In this document: one piece after another, positions 1 through 8,567 of the stretch
Position numbering within the stretch: position 1 is the first letter of the stretch
How the letters are laid out: each line of letters starts with the position of its first letter
From: Leifsonia sp. 1010
GTDB taxonomy: Bacteria > Actinomycetota > Actinomycetes > Actinomycetales > Microbacteriaceae
Length of the DNA: 64,000 nucleotides
Assembly (NCBI RefSeq): GCF_031455295.1
Contig: NZ_JAVDSL010000002.1
Location: 496,001-560,000 of the forward strand
Reading direction: 5' to 3'
Translations under genes and position numbers: made by a program
The notes under the pieces: model-generated
The model's input: only the letters and a program-made list of their open reading frames with translations
Databases searched by the model: none
Told to the model about the DNA's origin: nothing

Positions 1-354
1 GAATACGGCGATCCCGCCGCGGCGCGCCAGGTACGCTTCGGCGCGGTCGAAGTTGCGGGTGCCGACGCGGTTGCCGAGCCGGCTGGTGCGGATGCGCGGG
101 CCGAACCAGCGACCGAGCGCGAATCCCAGCGATTCGCCGCAGAGCGCACCGACGATGACGACGGCGACCAGCGCGACGTACTCGACCGGGTTCGCCACGC
201 CGGTGCTGGCGACCAGCACGATCGTGTCGCCCGGGACGATGAGCCCGATCAGAATGGATGTCTCGAGCAGGATGCCGAACCCGGCCAGCAGCGTCCGGAG
301 CACCGGGTCGACGCTCTGTACGAGGTCGAGCACCCAGGTCAGCGCGTCGTTCAT
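1..354 (-). CDS. DedA/SNARE-associated family membrane protein, C-terminus cut by window start
   Basis: The visible 118 residues are the N-terminal half; the rest lies beyond the window. The start is the ATG at 354. A hydrophobic stretch near residues 18-38 is followed by IVPGDTIVL and a second hydrophobic segment, then a glycine-rich ESLGFALGRWFG motif. That arrangement is typical of DedA proteins, which are linked in other bacteria to lipid carrier flipping and envelope homeostasis. Here the role is inferred from family membership only. Its 3' end cannot be judged. It is transcribed in the same direction as the M56 gene but is separated from it by about 75 bases. Confidence 0.75.
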   Translation of the reverse strand, partial: MNDALTWVLDLVQSVDPVLRTLLAGFGILLETSILIGLIVPGDTIVLVASTGVANPVEYVALVAVVIVGALCGESLGFALGRWFGPRIRTSRLGNRVGTRNFDRAEAYLARRGGIAVF

Positions 355-429
355 GTCGTCCCTCCGGGCAGCGGCATAGCGGAAGCGTAGCGGCGCGGCC
401 TGACCCGTTGCTGGATCGAGCGGATGCGC

Positions 430-1386
430 TCAGCTGACGAGCACGACCACCGGCGGCACGACGACGAGCAGCACCGTCGCCACCACCACGGTCGCGCGCA
501 GCACGGGCCCGACGGTCCGGCGGCCGTCGGCAAGGCGCTCCTCGCGGGCGACGAGGGCGGCCCGCCGCTGCTCCGGCGTCCGGCGGTCCTTCGGGGCGCC
601 GAGCACGGCGCCCGCCTGCCCCGTCTCGTCGACGAGCCGGATCGCCCCCGCGAGCACGCGGTCTCCCGCCTCATGGCGAGCGGTGTCGTCGGCGAGCATC
701 TCCAGGAGCAGCGCGACGGCGTCCTGCGCCCGGGTGGCGATGGGGAACCAGGGGAGGGCGCGCTTCCAGGAGCGGAACGCATCCAGCAGCAGGTGGTGCT
801 TCTGCCGCAGGTGCGCGCGCTCGTGGGCGACCACCGCATCCAGCTGGTCGGGGGAGAGCAGCGCGATCATGCCCTCGGAGAGCACGGTGACGCTGCGCGC
901 ACCCGGCAGGCAGTACGCGGCGGGCGCCGGATGGTCGATCACCCGGGTGGTCGGGGCGTCCGGCAGGGGAGAGGAGAGCAGCCGCAGCAGCTCCATGTGC
1001 CGGTGGCGCTGGTTGCGGCTGCGCACCGCGGTGAGTGCGAGGTTCAGCAGGAGGTGGGCTGTCAGCAGCACGGCCGCGCTCAGCAGGAACGCGTTGAGGA
1101 GGCTGGCGTCCGGCGGCAGCGGTCCGTGGAACAGCGAGGAGGCCGCTCCACCGATGCGCGACCACAGGTTGTCGCCGAACGGCTGCAGCCCCGCCAGGAG
1201 CAGCGAGCCGATCATCGAGATGCCTCCCGCGAGGGCGACCGACTGCCAGAGGGCGACGGCCAGCACGGGGGCGGCGGAGGGCCACTTGGCGCGCGCGAGC
1301 AGCAGCGGCACGGGCCACGCGAGCGCTATGGCGAGCGCGCCCAGGAAGATCGCGCCGGTGAGCCCGGCGGCGGGGTCGCTGCTCAC
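430..1386 (-). CDS. M56 family (BlaR1/MecR1-like) membrane metallopeptidase
   Basis: 318 residues from a GTG at 1386 that overlaps the blaI stop (GTGA). The long upstream extension in this frame only shadows blaI and is not part of the gene. Hydrophobic segments lie near residues 10-30, 40-65, 98-120 and at the C-terminus (about 295-315). The zinc-binding HERAH motif (HExxH) is at residues 188-192. Family members act as membrane sensors that relieve repression by their BlaI partner through proteolysis. This one lacks the extracellular penicillin-binding domain of true BlaR1, so its signal is probably not a beta-lactam. Pairing with blaI and the adjacent operators suggests control of cydABDC (inference). 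Confidence 0.85.
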   Translation of the reverse strand: MSSDPAAGLTGAIFLGALAIALAWPVPLLLARAKWPSAAPVLAVALWQSVALAGGISMIGSLLLAGLQPFGDNLWSRIGGAASSLFHGPLPPDASLLNAFLLSAAVLLTAHLLLNLALTAVRSRNQRHRHMELLRLLSSPLPDAPTTRVIDHPAPAAYCLPGARSVTVLSEGMIALLSPDQLDAVVAHERAHLRQKHHLLLDAFRSWKRALPWFPIATRAQDAVALLLEMLADDTARHEAGDRVLAGAIRLVDETGQAGAVLGAPKDRRTPEQRRAALVAREERLADGRRTVGPVLRATVVVATVLLVVVPPVVVLVS

Positions 1387-1751
1387 ACGCTGCGGGCGTC
1401 GAGCAGGCGGCGCAGCACCTCGGCTTCGGACTCGTCGACCGAGCCGACGAAGTAGGCGAGCGCCTCGGTGCGGTCGGAGGACGACTCCAGCACTTCGCGC
1501 ATCAGATCGGCGACGTGACCGGCTCGCGTCAGGGCCGCGTAGTACAGGTGCGGTCGGGCGTCGCGGTCGCGGGCGACGAATCCTTTGGCCTCGAGGCGGG
1601 AGAGGACGGTGAGGATCGTCGTGAGCGCCGGTGCCTTGCCGGTCTCGCGGGCCGCCGCTAGCTTGTCGCGTAGCTCGCCCGCGGTGATGGGGGCGTCGCC
1701 GTCCCACAGGGCGTCCATGACGGCCCGTTCGAGTTCTCCGAGATTGGCCAC
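1383..1751 (-). CDS. BlaI/MecI-family transcriptional repressor
   Basis: 122 residues, the usual length for BlaI/MecI regulators. An N-terminal winged helix (LGELERAVMDALWDG, then TILTVLSRLEAKGFV as recognition helix and wing) is followed by a C-terminal dimerisation helix region. The GTG start at 1751 lies 6 bases after a TACTCT -10 box (1758-1763, minus strand), so the mRNA is probably leaderless. The gene overlaps the M56 peptidase gene by 4 bases, giving translational coupling. It is divergent from cydA, with two palindromes at 1784-1800 and 1807-1823 between them. The expected role is autorepression plus control of cytochrome bd genes (inference). In Mycobacterium tuberculosis, BlaI has respiratory-energy targets, which makes the link plausible. 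Confidence 0.88.
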   Translation of the reverse strand: MANLGELERAVMDALWDGDAPITAGELRDKLAAARETGKAPALTTILTVLSRLEAKGFVARDRDARPHLYYAALTRAGHVADLMREVLESSSDRTEALAYFVGSVDESEAEVLRRLLDARSV

Positions 1752-1757
1752 GAATCC

Positions 1758-1763
1758 AGAGTA
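1758..1763 (-). promoter_or_regulatory. -10 box of blaI, leaderless type
   Basis: TACTCT read on the minus strand, followed by 6 bases and the GTG start of blaI. Operator 1 (1784-1800) would cover the matching -35 region. Confidence 0.55.
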
Positions 1764-1783
1764 GCGCGATCAGGCTGAGAATG

Positions 1784-1800
1784 TTCTACAGTTCGTAGAA
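1784..1800. promoter_or_regulatory. BlaI-type operator 1
   Basis: Palindrome TTCTAC-N5-GTAGAA. It resembles the neighbouring operator 2 and sits where the blaI -35 region would be. The binding protein is inferred from position and from the known preference of BlaI/MecI dimers for TACA/TGTA half-sites. Confidence 0.7.
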
Positions 1801-1806
1801 GTTCTG

Positions 1807-1823
1807 TTCTACAATGTGTAGAA
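1807..1823. promoter_or_regulatory. BlaI-type operator 2 over the cydA -10
   Basis: Perfect palindrome TTCTACA-ATG-TGTAGAA. Its centre is 23 bp from that of operator 1, about two helical turns. A TACAAT -10 hexamer for cydA (1810-1815) lies inside it, so an occupied site would block RNA polymerase. Confidence 0.75.
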
Positions 1824-1844
1824 GAAGAGGCGAAGGGAACTCAC

Positions 1845-3257
1845 GTGAACGAACTGCTGGACCCGCTCCTGCTATCCCGGTGGCAGTTCGGGCTCACCAC
1901 GATCTACCATTTCCTGTTCGTGCCGCTGACGATCGGCCTGGTCACCTGCACCGCGATCTTCCAGACGGCCTGGTACCGCACGGGGAAGCCGCACTACCTC
2001 CAGCTGACCCACTTCTTCGGCAAGATCTTCCTCATCAACTTCGCGATGGGCGTGGTGACCGGCATCGTGCAGGAGTTCCAGTTCGGCATGAACTGGTCGG
2101 ACTACTCCCGCTTCGTCGGCGACATCTTCGGTGCGCCGCTCGCCCTGGAGGGGCTGCTCGCGTTCTTCCTGGAGGCGACGTTCATCGGGCTGTGGATCTT
2201 CGGATGGGACCGCCTCCCGAAAGGGCTGCACCTGGCGACCATCTGGATCGTGTCGGTGGGCAGCATCCTCTCGGCGTACTTCATCCTCGCCGCGAACGCC
2301 TTCATGCAGAACCCGGTCGGCTACCACCTGAACGCCGCCAAGGGCCGGGCGGAGCTCACGGATCTCTGGGCCGTGCTCACGAACAAGGTCGCCCTCGCCG
2401 CCTTCCCGCACACGATCTTCGGCTGCTTCATGGTCTCGGCCGGCCTTATCATCGCCGTCGCCGCGTGGCACCTCTCGCGCAACAACCACCTCGAGACGAT
2501 GCGGCCCGCGCTGAAGTTCGGCCTCTGGCTGATGGTCGGCGCGGGGATCGGCACGGTCTTGAGCGGCGACCAGCTCGGTCTCGCGATGGTCGAGACGCAG
2601 CCGATGAAGATGGCCGCGGCGGAGGCGCTCTACAAGACCTCGACCGGAGCGGACGCCTCCTTCTCGATCTTCACCCTCGGCACCCCGGACGGCGTCCACG
2701 AACTGTTCTCGATCCGCGTGCCGTACCTGCTGTCGTTCCTGTCGACGCACAGCCTGAACGGCACCGTCGAGGGTATCAACGACCTGCAGGCGCAGTACAC
2801 GCAGCTCTACGGCCCCGGCGACTACACGCCGACCATCTGGATCACCTACTGGGCGTTCCGCTGGATGATCGGGCTCGGGATGCTCCACGTCGCCATCGCC
2901 GTCGTCGGCCTCTGGCTGACCCGGAAGGGCCGCACACCCACCCGCGCCTGGCAGTGGAAGATCGCGATCTGGGCCATGCCGCTCTCGCTGCTGGCGATGA
3001 TCGTCGGCTGGGTCTTCACCGAGATGGGGCGGCAGCCGTGGATCGTGTTCAGCCTCATGAAGACGGCCGACGGCGTCTCGCCCGGCACGACCGGACTCGA
3101 GGTGCTGATCTCGCTCGTCGCCTTCACCGCCATCTACGGCACCCTCGCGGTCGTCGAGTTCAAGCTCATCAAGCGCGCCGCCCAGAAGGGGCCCGAGGCG
3201 ATCGAGAAGCACCTCGACGACGCCGGCGAGCCCATCCCCGTCGCCACGGTCTACTAG
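1845..3257 (+). CDS. cydA: Cytochrome bd menaquinol oxidase subunit I
   Basis: 470 residues, GTG start at 1845 preceded by a GAAGGGA ribosome site. CydA carries all three haems (b558, b595, d) and the quinol site of this high-affinity terminal oxidase. His22 in YHFLFVPLTIG matches the haem b595 ligand. His189 in FPHTIFG matches the haem b558 ligand. Acidic residues Glu102 and Glu110 match the conserved proton-path pair. GWVFTEMGRQPW near the C-terminus is the family signature. The short length indicates a short Q-loop. It is the first gene of cydABDC, and its -10 lies within a BlaI-like operator, so expression is probably repressible. Confidence 0.97.
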   Translation: MNELLDPLLLSRWQFGLTTIYHFLFVPLTIGLVTCTAIFQTAWYRTGKPHYLQLTHFFGKIFLINFAMGVVTGIVQEFQFGMNWSDYSRFVGDIFGAPLALEGLLAFFLEATFIGLWIFGWDRLPKGLHLATIWIVSVGSILSAYFILAANAFMQNPVGYHLNAAKGRAELTDLWAVLTNKVALAAFPHTIFGCFMVSAGLIIAVAAWHLSRNNHLETMRPALKFGLWLMVGAGIGTVLSGDQLGLAMVETQPMKMAAAEALYKTSTGADASFSIFTLGTPDGVHELFSIRVPYLLSFLSTHSLNGTVEGINDLQAQYTQLYGPGDYTPTIWITYWAFRWMIGLGMLHVAIAVVGLWLTRKGRTPTRAWQWKIAIWAMPLSLLAMIVGWVFTEMGRQPWIVFSLMKTADGVSPGTTGLEVLISLVAFTAIYGTLAVVEFKLIKRAAQKGPEAIEKHLDDAGEPIPVATVY

Positions 3258-3270
3258 GAGGAGCACGACA

Positions 3271-4317
3271 ATGGATCTCGCAGTTCTCTGGTTCGGCATC
3301 GTCGCCTTCTTCTTCGTGGGCTACTTCGTGCTCGACGGCTTCGACTTCGGGGTGGGGATGGCGCTGCCGTTCCTCGGCCGCGACGACGTCGACCGCCGCG
3401 TGATGATCAACACCATCGGCCCGGTCTGGGACCTCAACGAGACGTGGGTGATCGTCGGAGGCGCCGCGCTGTTCGCGGCCTTCCCCGAGTGGTACGCGAC
3501 GCTCTTCAGCGGCTTCTACCTGGCGCTGCTGCTCATCCTGCTCGCCCTGATCGTGCGCGGCGTGTCGTTCGAGTACCGGCACCAGCGCTCCGGCGCCCGG
3601 TGGAAGAAGTGGTTCGACGGCATGATCATCGTCGGCTCCGCAGTTCCCGCGTTCCTCTGGGGCGTCGCGTTCGCGAACATCGTGCAGGGCGTCGCGCTCA
3701 ACGCCAATCACGACTACACGGGGACGCTGTTCGACCTCCTGAACGGCTACGCCATCGTCGGCGGCCTGACGACCCTGCTGCTGTTCTTCACCCACGGCGT
3801 CGTCTTCATCTCGCTGAAGACGGATGGCGACCTCCGCGTCCGGGCACGGCGGCTCGCCGCGCGCTCGGGGGCCGTGGCCATCGTGGTCGCCGCGGTGTTC
3901 CTCGGCTGGACGGCCATCTCGCACTTCTCGCCGGTGTTCCTCGCGCTCGCGATCTTCGCCGCGGTGGCGCTGATCGCCTCCTGGATCGCCAACCTACGCG
4001 GGGCCGAGGGATGGTCGTTCGGGTTCATGGCGGCCACGATCGCCCTCGCCGTCGTGTCGTTGTTCGCTGCGCTGTTCCCCGACGTGATGCCCTCGTCGCC
4101 GAACCCGGAGAACAGCCTCACCATCGCGAACGCGTCGAGCTCGCAGACCACGTTGACGATCATGACGTGGGTCGCGGCGATCTTCCTCCCGCTGATCCTC
4201 GTCTACCAGGGCTTCACCTATTGGATCTTCCGCAAGCGGGTGACGCGGGACCACATCCCGCAGGAGGCTCCCGAGCCCGGCGGTGCGGACGACGCCCAGC
4301 AGCCCGTGACGGCCTGA
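3271..4317 (+). CDS. cydB: Cytochrome bd oxidase subunit II
   Basis: 348 residues, 13 bases after cydA, with an AGGAGG ribosome site (about 3257-3262) before the ATG. It is a multi-spanning membrane partner of CydA. The start DLAVLWFGIVAFFFVGYF is the first helix, followed by DGFDFGVGMALPF and GPVWDLNETWVIVGG, both classical CydB motifs. CydB scaffolds the oxidase and contains no haem ligands of its own. The C-terminal tail after the last helix is acidic and proline-rich. The start of cydD follows one base after its stop. Confidence 0.97.
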   Translation: MDLAVLWFGIVAFFFVGYFVLDGFDFGVGMALPFLGRDDVDRRVMINTIGPVWDLNETWVIVGGAALFAAFPEWYATLFSGFYLALLLILLALIVRGVSFEYRHQRSGARWKKWFDGMIIVGSAVPAFLWGVAFANIVQGVALNANHDYTGTLFDLLNGYAIVGGLTTLLLFFTHGVVFISLKTDGDLRVRARRLAARSGAVAIVVAAVFLGWTAISHFSPVFLALAIFAAVALIASWIANLRGAEGWSFGFMAATIALAVVSLFAALFPDVMPSSPNPENSLTIANASSSQTTLTIMTWVAAIFLPLILVYQGFTYWIFRKRVTRDHIPQEAPEPGGADDAQQPVTA

Positions 4318-4318
4318 C

Positions 4319-6007
4319 GTGCGCCCGCTCGACCCCCGCCTCCTGCGGTACGCCTCGGCGACCCGCGGCACCCTCGCCGCGGGAGCCGGGCTCGCGGTGC
4401 TGCAGACCGCATCCATCATCGCCTTCGCCTGGCTGCTGACGGATGTCGTGGTGCGCGCGATCGCGGGGGAGCCGCTCGCCAGCTTGAGCCCGACCATCGG
4501 CCTGCTGGGTCTCGTCGTGGTCGTGCGCGCGGGTCTGCTGTGGGCGGTCGAGTCGGTGTCGTCCCGCGGCGGAGCGCGCGTCGTCGGGCAGCTGCGGGAG
4601 CGCCTGGTCGCGGCGGTCGGACGGCTCGGCCCGGGATGGGTCGCCCGCCGGAGCACCGCCGACGTCACGCTCGTCGCCGGTCACGGCATGGATGCGCTGG
4701 ACGGCTATTTCGCGAAGTACCTGCCGCAGCTTATCGGCACCGCCATCGCGACGCCGCTCCTGGTGCTGACGATCGGCTGGCGCGACCTCACCAGCGGAAT
4801 CATCCTCGTGATCACGCTCCCGCTCATCCCGGTGTTCATGGTGCTGGTCGGCTGGGCGACCCAGACGGCGCAGAAACGGCAGTGGCGGGCGCTCTCCACC
4901 CTGTCGAGCGGGTTCCTGGATGTGGTCGCCGGGCTCTCGACGCTGAAGCTGTTCGGGCGGCAGCACCGCCAGGAGGCGCGGATCCGCCAGGTGAGCGAGC
5001 AGTACCGCGTTCACACCATGCGGGTGCTGCGCATGTCGTTCCTCTCCGGATTCGTGCTGGAACTGGCCGCGAGCCTGTCGGTGGCGGTGATCGCGGTGAC
5101 AATAGGCCTACGCCTGCTGGGCGGCTCGCTCGACCTCTCGGTGGGACTGTTCGTGCTGCTGCTGGCGCCCGAGGCGTTCCTCCCGTTGCGCAATGTGGGC
5201 GCGAGCTACCACGCGGCAGCGGAGGGCATCGAGGCCGCGTCGAACGCGTTCGAGGTGATCGAGGCGGCGGAGGGCCTGGACGTCGTGACGCCGGATGCGG
5301 ATGTCGCCGCAGGGACGGGACTGGTGTTCGAGGATGTACGGATCGCATACGACGGACGGACGGTCGTCGACGGCTTCAGTGCTGCGGTGCCGCCGGGGAC
5401 GTTCGCGGTGCTCCGGGGGCCGAGCGGGGCCGGCAAGTCGAGCCTGGTGAGCGCGGTGCTGGGCTTCACTGCGTTCGAGGGCCGCATCCACGCGGGCGGC
5501 CGGACCGATGCGGTTGGGCGGCGCGAGGCGGTCGCGTGGGCCGGCCAGCGGCCGGGGCTGCTCGCCGGCAGCATTGCGTCGAACGTCGCACTGGGCGACG
5601 AGGGCTCCGCACTCGACAGGGACGCGCGCGTCGCCGAGGCGTTGTGGGATGCCGCGGCCATCGAGCTCGACCCGACGCTGGCGCTCGGCCCCGGCGGCTC
5701 GGGGCTGTCTGGCGGCCAGGCCCAGCGCGTCGCCGTCGCGCGGGCGCTGTACCGCCTGCGGTCGCGTCGGTGCCCTGTGCTGATCCTGGACGAGCCGACC
5801 TCGGCGCTCGACGCGGAGACGGAGTCCCGCCTGCTGCGTGCGGTGCGGCGTGCGGCGGACGACGGCGCAGCGGTGCTCGTGGTGAGCCACCGGCCGGCCG
5901 TGGCGGAGGCGGCGGATGTCGTGCTCACGCTGCCTGTGCGCGACGCGTCGGACGGTGTCGCGAGGAGCACGCAGTCCGAGGAGAGCGAGGTGTCCGGTGT
6001 CCGGTGA
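4319..6007 (+). CDS. cydD: Cytochrome bd assembly ABC exporter, CydD subunit
   Basis: 562 residues, GTG start directly after cydB. An N-terminal six-helix ABC exporter membrane domain (about residues 15-300) is joined to an ATPase domain. Motifs are Walker A GPSGAGKSS, signature LSGGQAQRVAVARAL and Walker B VLILDEPTSALD. With CydC it forms the heterodimeric transporter that exports cysteine/glutathione in E. coli and is needed to assemble cytochrome bd. The separate cydD and cydC genes here contrast with the fused cydDC of some actinobacteria. The gene overlaps the likely cydC start. Confidence 0.95.
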   Translation: MRPLDPRLLRYASATRGTLAAGAGLAVLQTASIIAFAWLLTDVVVRAIAGEPLASLSPTIGLLGLVVVVRAGLLWAVESVSSRGGARVVGQLRERLVAAVGRLGPGWVARRSTADVTLVAGHGMDALDGYFAKYLPQLIGTAIATPLLVLTIGWRDLTSGIILVITLPLIPVFMVLVGWATQTAQKRQWRALSTLSSGFLDVVAGLSTLKLFGRQHRQEARIRQVSEQYRVHTMRVLRMSFLSGFVLELAASLSVAVIAVTIGLRLLGGSLDLSVGLFVLLLAPEAFLPLRNVGASYHAAAEGIEAASNAFEVIEAAEGLDVVTPDADVAAGTGLVFEDVRIAYDGRTVVDGFSAAVPPGTFAVLRGPSGAGKSSLVSAVLGFTAFEGRIHAGGRTDAVGRREAVAWAGQRPGLLAGSIASNVALGDEGSALDRDARVAEALWDAAAIELDPTLALGPGGSGLSGGQAQRVAVARALYRLRSRRCPVLILDEPTSALDAETESRLLRAVRRAADDGAAVLVVSHRPAVAEAADVVLTLPVRDASDGVARSTQSEESEVSGVR

Positions 6008-7724
6008 GACGATGGCGCGAGAGTCGCGCATCCAGGGTGCCGCGGACCCCGTCGAGGTGCGCCGCATCCTTCGCCTGGCCATTCCCTCCCCGGGCCGGCT
6101 GTGGGCCGCCATCGGGTTCGGGTTCCTGAGCGGCGGGAGCGCCGTCGCACTGCTGGGCGTCTCGGCGTGGTTGATCACGCGGGCGTCGGAGCAGCCCGCC
6201 CTGATGTACCTCTCGGCGGCCGTCGTCGGCGTCCGGGCGTTCGCCCTCGGGCGCGCGTTCTTCCGTTACCTGGAGCGGCTGGCCGGACATGACGCGGCTT
6301 TCCGGCAGCTCGGGACGGTGCGCTCGCGCCTGTACGCACGACTGGAGCCGCTTGCGCCGGACGGACTGCGAGGGGTGCGCTCGGGCGACCTGCTGGCGCG
6401 GCTGGCGGACGACGTGGACGAGCTCCAGAACCTCGCGCTGCGCGTCATCCAACCGCTGGTGAGTGCGGGTCTGGTCGCGGTCGGCAGCATCGTCGCCGCG
6501 TTCCTGATCCTCCCGGCGGCGGGCGTCGCGCTGCTGATCACGCTGGCGGTCGCAGTGGTCGCGGGGATGCTGGTGAACCGGTGGGTGGCGGGGACCGCCG
6601 AACGTCGCATCGCGCCGCTCCGGGCCGACCTCAACGACGCTCTGCACGACCTGGTCGCGAACCTCGACGTCCTGACCGCCTACGGTGCGCTTCCCGCGGC
6701 CCAGGAGCGCGTGCGCGCGGCCGGGGAGCGGCTGACGGCCGCGTCGCGCACGCGGGCGGTGGGTCTCGGCCTGACCGCGGGCGTGGTGTCGCTCCTCGCG
6801 GGCGCGGCGACCGTCCTCGCGCTCTCGGGCGGCATCCCCGCGGTGATCGACGGCTCGCTCGACGCACCGGGACTCGCCGTCGTGGCGCTGCTCCCGCTCG
6901 CGGTGTTCGAGGTCTTCGGCACCGTCCCGCTGGCGTTCGGCGCCTGGCGGCGAGTGCGGGCGAGCGCGGAGCGGATCGCGTCGGCGGCCCCGATCGAGGT
7001 GCCGGACGGCATCCCGGTGGATGCGCCGGACGCCCGTGCGCTCGACGTGAACCGCGCCGGTGGGGCCCCGGAGGTGCTGCTCGACGGTGTGTCGGCGCAC
7101 TGGCCGGACGACGATCACGACGCGCTGCGCGAGCTCGACCTGCGGCTGCGGCCGGGGGAGCGCGTGCTGCTCACCGGCCCGACCGGTGCAGGCAAGACGG
7201 CACTCGCCCACGTCCTCACGCGCCTGATCGACCACACCGGCGACTTCTCCATCGACGGCGTCCCGGCTCGCGACCTGCGCCAGGACGACGTGCGGCGCGT
7301 GATCGGGCTGGTCGAGCAGCGTCCCTACCTGTTCGACTCCGACCTGCGCCAGAACCTGCTGTTCGCACGCGACACGGCGACGGATGACGAACTGCTGGAT
7401 GCGCTCGACCGGGTGGGACTGCGCGACTGGGCTCTCGCCCGCGGCGGACTGTCCGAGCCTGTCGGCGAGCGCGGTGCCCTGGTGTCGGGCGGTCAGGCCC
7501 AGCGGATCGCGCTCGCCCGCGTGCTCCTCGCCGACTTCCCGGTGCTCGTGGTCGACGAGCCCACCGCGAACGTCGACAGCGCGGTCGCCGATGCGATCGT
7601 CCGGGATGTGCTGCGGACCGCGGCGGAGGACGGCCGGACGGTGCTCCTCATCTCGCACACGGACGTTCCGACCGAGCTGGTGGATCGGGTGGTGCGGCTG
7701 GAGGACGGCGCGCTGGTCGGGTAG
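5997..7724 (+). CDS. cydC: Cytochrome bd assembly ABC exporter, CydC subunit
   Basis: 575 residues if the GTG at 5997 is used. That start is preceded at a good distance by a purine-rich ribosome site (GAGGAGAG, about 5979-5986) and overlaps the cydD stop. An ATG at 6012 is the alternative, giving 570 residues. An ABC exporter membrane domain spans about residues 30-310, followed by an ATPase domain with Walker A GPTGAGKTA, signature VSGGQAQRIALAR and Walker B VLVVDEPTANVD. It is the second half of the CydDC exporter and the last gene of the operon. It converges on pabC with only 25 bases between the stops and no clear hairpin terminator there. Confidence 0.94.
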   Translation: MSGETMARESRIQGAADPVEVRRILRLAIPSPGRLWAAIGFGFLSGGSAVALLGVSAWLITRASEQPALMYLSAAVVGVRAFALGRAFFRYLERLAGHDAAFRQLGTVRSRLYARLEPLAPDGLRGVRSGDLLARLADDVDELQNLALRVIQPLVSAGLVAVGSIVAAFLILPAAGVALLITLAVAVVAGMLVNRWVAGTAERRIAPLRADLNDALHDLVANLDVLTAYGALPAAQERVRAAGERLTAASRTRAVGLGLTAGVVSLLAGAATVLALSGGIPAVIDGSLDAPGLAVVALLPLAVFEVFGTVPLAFGAWRRVRASAERIASAAPIEVPDGIPVDAPDARALDVNRAGGAPEVLLDGVSAHWPDDDHDALRELDLRLRPGERVLLTGPTGAGKTALAHVLTRLIDHTGDFSIDGVPARDLRQDDVRRVIGLVEQRPYLFDSDLRQNLLFARDTATDDELLDALDRVGLRDWALARGGLSEPVGERGALVSGGQAQRIALARVLLADFPVLVVDEPTANVDSAVADAIVRDVLRTAAEDGRTVLLISHTDVPTELVDRVVRLEDGALVG

Positions 7725-7749
7725 CGGGGTCGTTGCCGGGCCGAGCGGA

Positions 7750-8550
7750 TCAGGGCAGCGGTCGCGCCAGCGCGGCGAACCGCGCGCGCCAGGCGTCGGT
7801 CCGCGCGGGATCCTGCGCGAGAGCCGGCCCGCCCACCCATGCGGTGACGGCGCGGATGCCGTGCAGCGCGTTCACGGCCCACAGCACCGCGCCCTCCAAC
7901 TCCGACGGCCGGACGGCCACATCCTCGACCGGGACGCTGAGCGCAGCGGCCACACCCCGTACCGTGCGCGCGGCGACGCTGTCGACCCGAGGGAGCGAGA
8001 AGGGCGGCGCGAACAGTGCATCACCGCGCCACCAGAGCAGCGCGGTCGTCGTGCCGTCCGACACGCGGCCGTGGTCGAGGATGATCGCCTCCTGCGCCCC
8101 TCGGCGCTGCACCCGCTGACGGAGCGCGCTGAGCCGATCGAGGTCCGGCCCCTTCAGGTGCGGAACGACACGCGGGTCGGCGGCGGCGGTCGCGACCACC
8201 AGTTCGGAGGTGAGTTCCGGTGCCGTCCGCAGCCGGAAGCGCAGGCGCAGGGCGTCCCGCGCGCGCACGAGCTCCAGCCGCGGAAACCAGTCGCCCTCGC
8301 GCGGCAGCGAGCCGATCGCGGCATCCCAGAAGGCGTCCACCTCGGCGCGGTCGGCGAGGCCCTGCTCGCGCACGGTCTCGGCGAACCGGGTGCGGTGCAG
8401 CCCGAGCGCCAGCACGCGGCCGTCGCGGACCAGGAACGAGTCGGCGCCGAGCAGCTCGGTCTCCGTCACCTCGCAGTCGTCGCGCACGCGGAGCTCACCG
8501 CCCGCCCAGTCGGCGAGGGAGCTGACCGGTCCGGTGCTGTGCGTGTCCAC
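7750..8550 (-). CDS. pabC: Aminodeoxychorismate lyase-like class IV aminotransferase
   Basis: 266 residues, GTG start at 8550. The fold-type IV PLP family includes aminodeoxychorismate lyase and branched-chain aminotransferases. Lys133 in HLKGPDL fits the PLP-binding lysine position, and VSDGTTTALLWW matches the conserved cofactor-binding turn. It stands divergently next to pabB, 17 bases apart, which points to the lyase that splits aminodeoxychorismate into 4-aminobenzoate and pyruvate for folate synthesis. Without the neighbour, the sequence alone would leave a D-amino-acid or branched-chain aminotransferase possible. Confidence 0.8.
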   Translation of the reverse strand: MDTHSTGPVSSLADWAGGELRVRDDCEVTETELLGADSFLVRDGRVLALGLHRTRFAETVREQGLADRAEVDAFWDAAIGSLPREGDWFPRLELVRARDALRLRFRLRTAPELTSELVVATAAADPRVVPHLKGPDLDRLSALRQRVQRRGAQEAIILDHGRVSDGTTTALLWWRGDALFAPPFSLPRVDSVAARTVRGVAAALSVPVEDVAVRPSELEGAVLWAVNALHGIRAVTAWVGGPALAQDPARTDAWRARFAALARPLP

Positions 8551-8555
8551 TCGCC

Positions 8556-8561
8556 TAGGCT
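8556..8561 (+). promoter_or_regulatory. -10 box of pabB, leaderless type
   Basis: TAGGCT followed by 6 bases and the GTG start, with no Shine-Dalgarno in between. The short pabB/pabC divergent gap must hold both promoters. Confidence 0.6.
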
Positions 8562-8567
8562 AGTCCG

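Noticed and set aside
430-1707. 425-residue reading of the M56 peptidase starting at 1707
   Set aside because: The first 107 residues are an out-of-frame shadow of blaI; the real start is the GTG at 1386 that overlaps the blaI stop.
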